Shown: one piece after another, positions 6,581-7,162 of the stretch
Layout: each line of letters opens with the position of its first letter
How positions within the stretch are numbered: position 1 is the stretch's first letter
Assembly: GCA_002414185.1 (NCBI GenBank)
Contig: DHYS01000024.1
Span: 1 to 7,162 of the forward strand
DNA from: Patescibacteria group bacterium UBA5124
Lineage (GTDB): Bacteria; Patescibacteriota; Gracilibacteria; Absconditabacterales; Absconditicoccaceae
Length of the DNA: 7,162 nt
Direction: 5' to 3'
Notes under the pieces: model-generated
Databases searched by the model: none
Told to the model about the DNA's origin: nothing
What the model saw: the letters and a program-made list of their open reading frames with translations, nothing else
Program-made: the position numbers and the translations under genes

Positions 6581-7162
6581 ATGGGAAAAAAAATACATTC
6601 TTTTGATGGCTTATCTTCTGTCTTACAAGAATCTGATACACATGAACATAGAAAGAATACATCAAGAAAAAATCTTGATAAATTTGTAGGTAACAAAAAT
6701 CATAATAAGGATAAATATGTATGAGAGATTCAGATTCAAAAATTTGATGGGATAGATGCAGACTATCTTGTTTATCCATCATTGGATGGTTCTGTAGTTG
6801 AAGGTTCAACATCAAAGTCTTTTGATAGATTATTAGCAAAAAGTAAAAAAGAAATTTTGGAATTGATAGCTTCTGATAAACAACAGTCTCCTAGACAACG
6901 TATGGAAGAAAAAAAAGAATCATCTAAACAACTCTTGGAAACTTTAGGAAAAGAAAAGGAAGAAATATTAGAAATTTTACAACTTTTGGACAAAGGTTTT
7001 GATAAATTGACTAAGAAATCATATACGGAAGCATATTCAACACTTCCTGATTTTGATAAAAAACCTTTGAAAAATGGATATATGAAAGCTTTGGTAAGCA
7101 ATGTGAAAAAATGAGGACTAGAGGTTTGTCTTGGAAAAAAATGAGGTAAACCATGGAAGGTG
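6581..7162 (+). CDS. Uncharacterised charged helical protein (3' end off the window)
   Basis: From ATG 6581 the frame stays open for 194 codons to the right edge, with TGA read as Gly at 6722, 7112 and 7142. I do not recognise the family. The first ~50 residues are polar and rich in Lys, Asn and His (SDTHEHRKNTSRKNLDKF). A short, probably beta-containing stretch follows (KYVGEIQIQKFDGIDADYLV). Residues about 78-150 are strongly charged and helical, possibly coiled coil (RQRMEEKKESSKQLLETL, GKEKEEILEILQLLDK). The end of the visible part is lysine- and glycine-rich (VKKGGLEVCLGKKGGKPWKV). There is no signal peptide or membrane helix, so it is probably cytoplasmic, unlike its neighbours. AAAGG lies only two bases before GTGATG, too close to be a normal Shine-Dalgarno sequence, and no other in-frame ATG is available upstream. 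It is divergent from the prepilin peptidase and may be unrelated to it. Confidence 0.75.

Noticed and set aside
6782..6784. TTG as the start of the rightmost gene.
   Set aside because: The frame continues upstream through TGA at 6722 (Gly) to ATG 6581, just downstream of a good promoter.
6471..7101. Two minus-strand open frames (6471-6839 and 6772-7101).
   Set aside because: They lie antisense to the gene starting at 6581. One covers the promoter region, and the two overlap each other in different frames.

Overview
The window reads coherently only if TGA is a glycine codon (translation table 25). This points to a Candidate Phyla Radiation bacterium of the Gracilibacteria (BD1-5) / Absconditabacteria (SR1) type. 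Under the standard code, seven of the eight genes break into fragments at in-frame TGA. With TGA read as Gly, the fragments join without a frameshift into full-length proteins, every complete gene ends in TAA or TAG, and TGA falls on glycines that are conserved in the prepilin peptidase family. The DNA is AT-rich, genes are tightly packed, and most starts lack a Shine-Dalgarno sequence, all of which fits that group. The sequence alone does not separate the two phyla.

Layout, left to right. (1) Positions 1-1020, minus strand: an ECF-type sigma factor followed 21 bases later by a single-pass membrane protein cut by the left edge, probably its anti-sigma partner. An ECF-like promoter lies just upstream of the sigma gene. 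(2) Positions 1123-1992, plus strand: a polytopic membrane protein of unknown function, divergent from the sigma gene, with a promoter so close to the start that the mRNA may be leaderless. (3) Positions 1978-4403, minus strand: a two-gene unit made of a secreted beta-rich surface protein with a VPKTG sortase-like C-terminal anchor, then a membrane-anchored TPR-like protein whose 3' end overlaps gene 2 tail to tail. (4) Positions 4569-6401, minus strand: a two-gene unit made of a type IV prepilin peptidase (PilD family) and, 9 bases later, a seven-helix membrane protein with a cysteine-bearing outer domain. (5) Positions 6581-7162, plus strand: the start of a charged, mostly helical protein that I do not recognise, with a good promoter.

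Nearly every product is a membrane or surface protein. The common theme is the cell envelope: signal-responsive transcription (sigma/anti-sigma), processing of type IV pilin-like leaders, and display of anchored proteins outside the cell. Only the prepilin peptidase and the sigma factor can be assigned with confidence. I see no RNA genes, CRISPR arrays or mobile elements. No non-coding stretch exceeds 180 bases.
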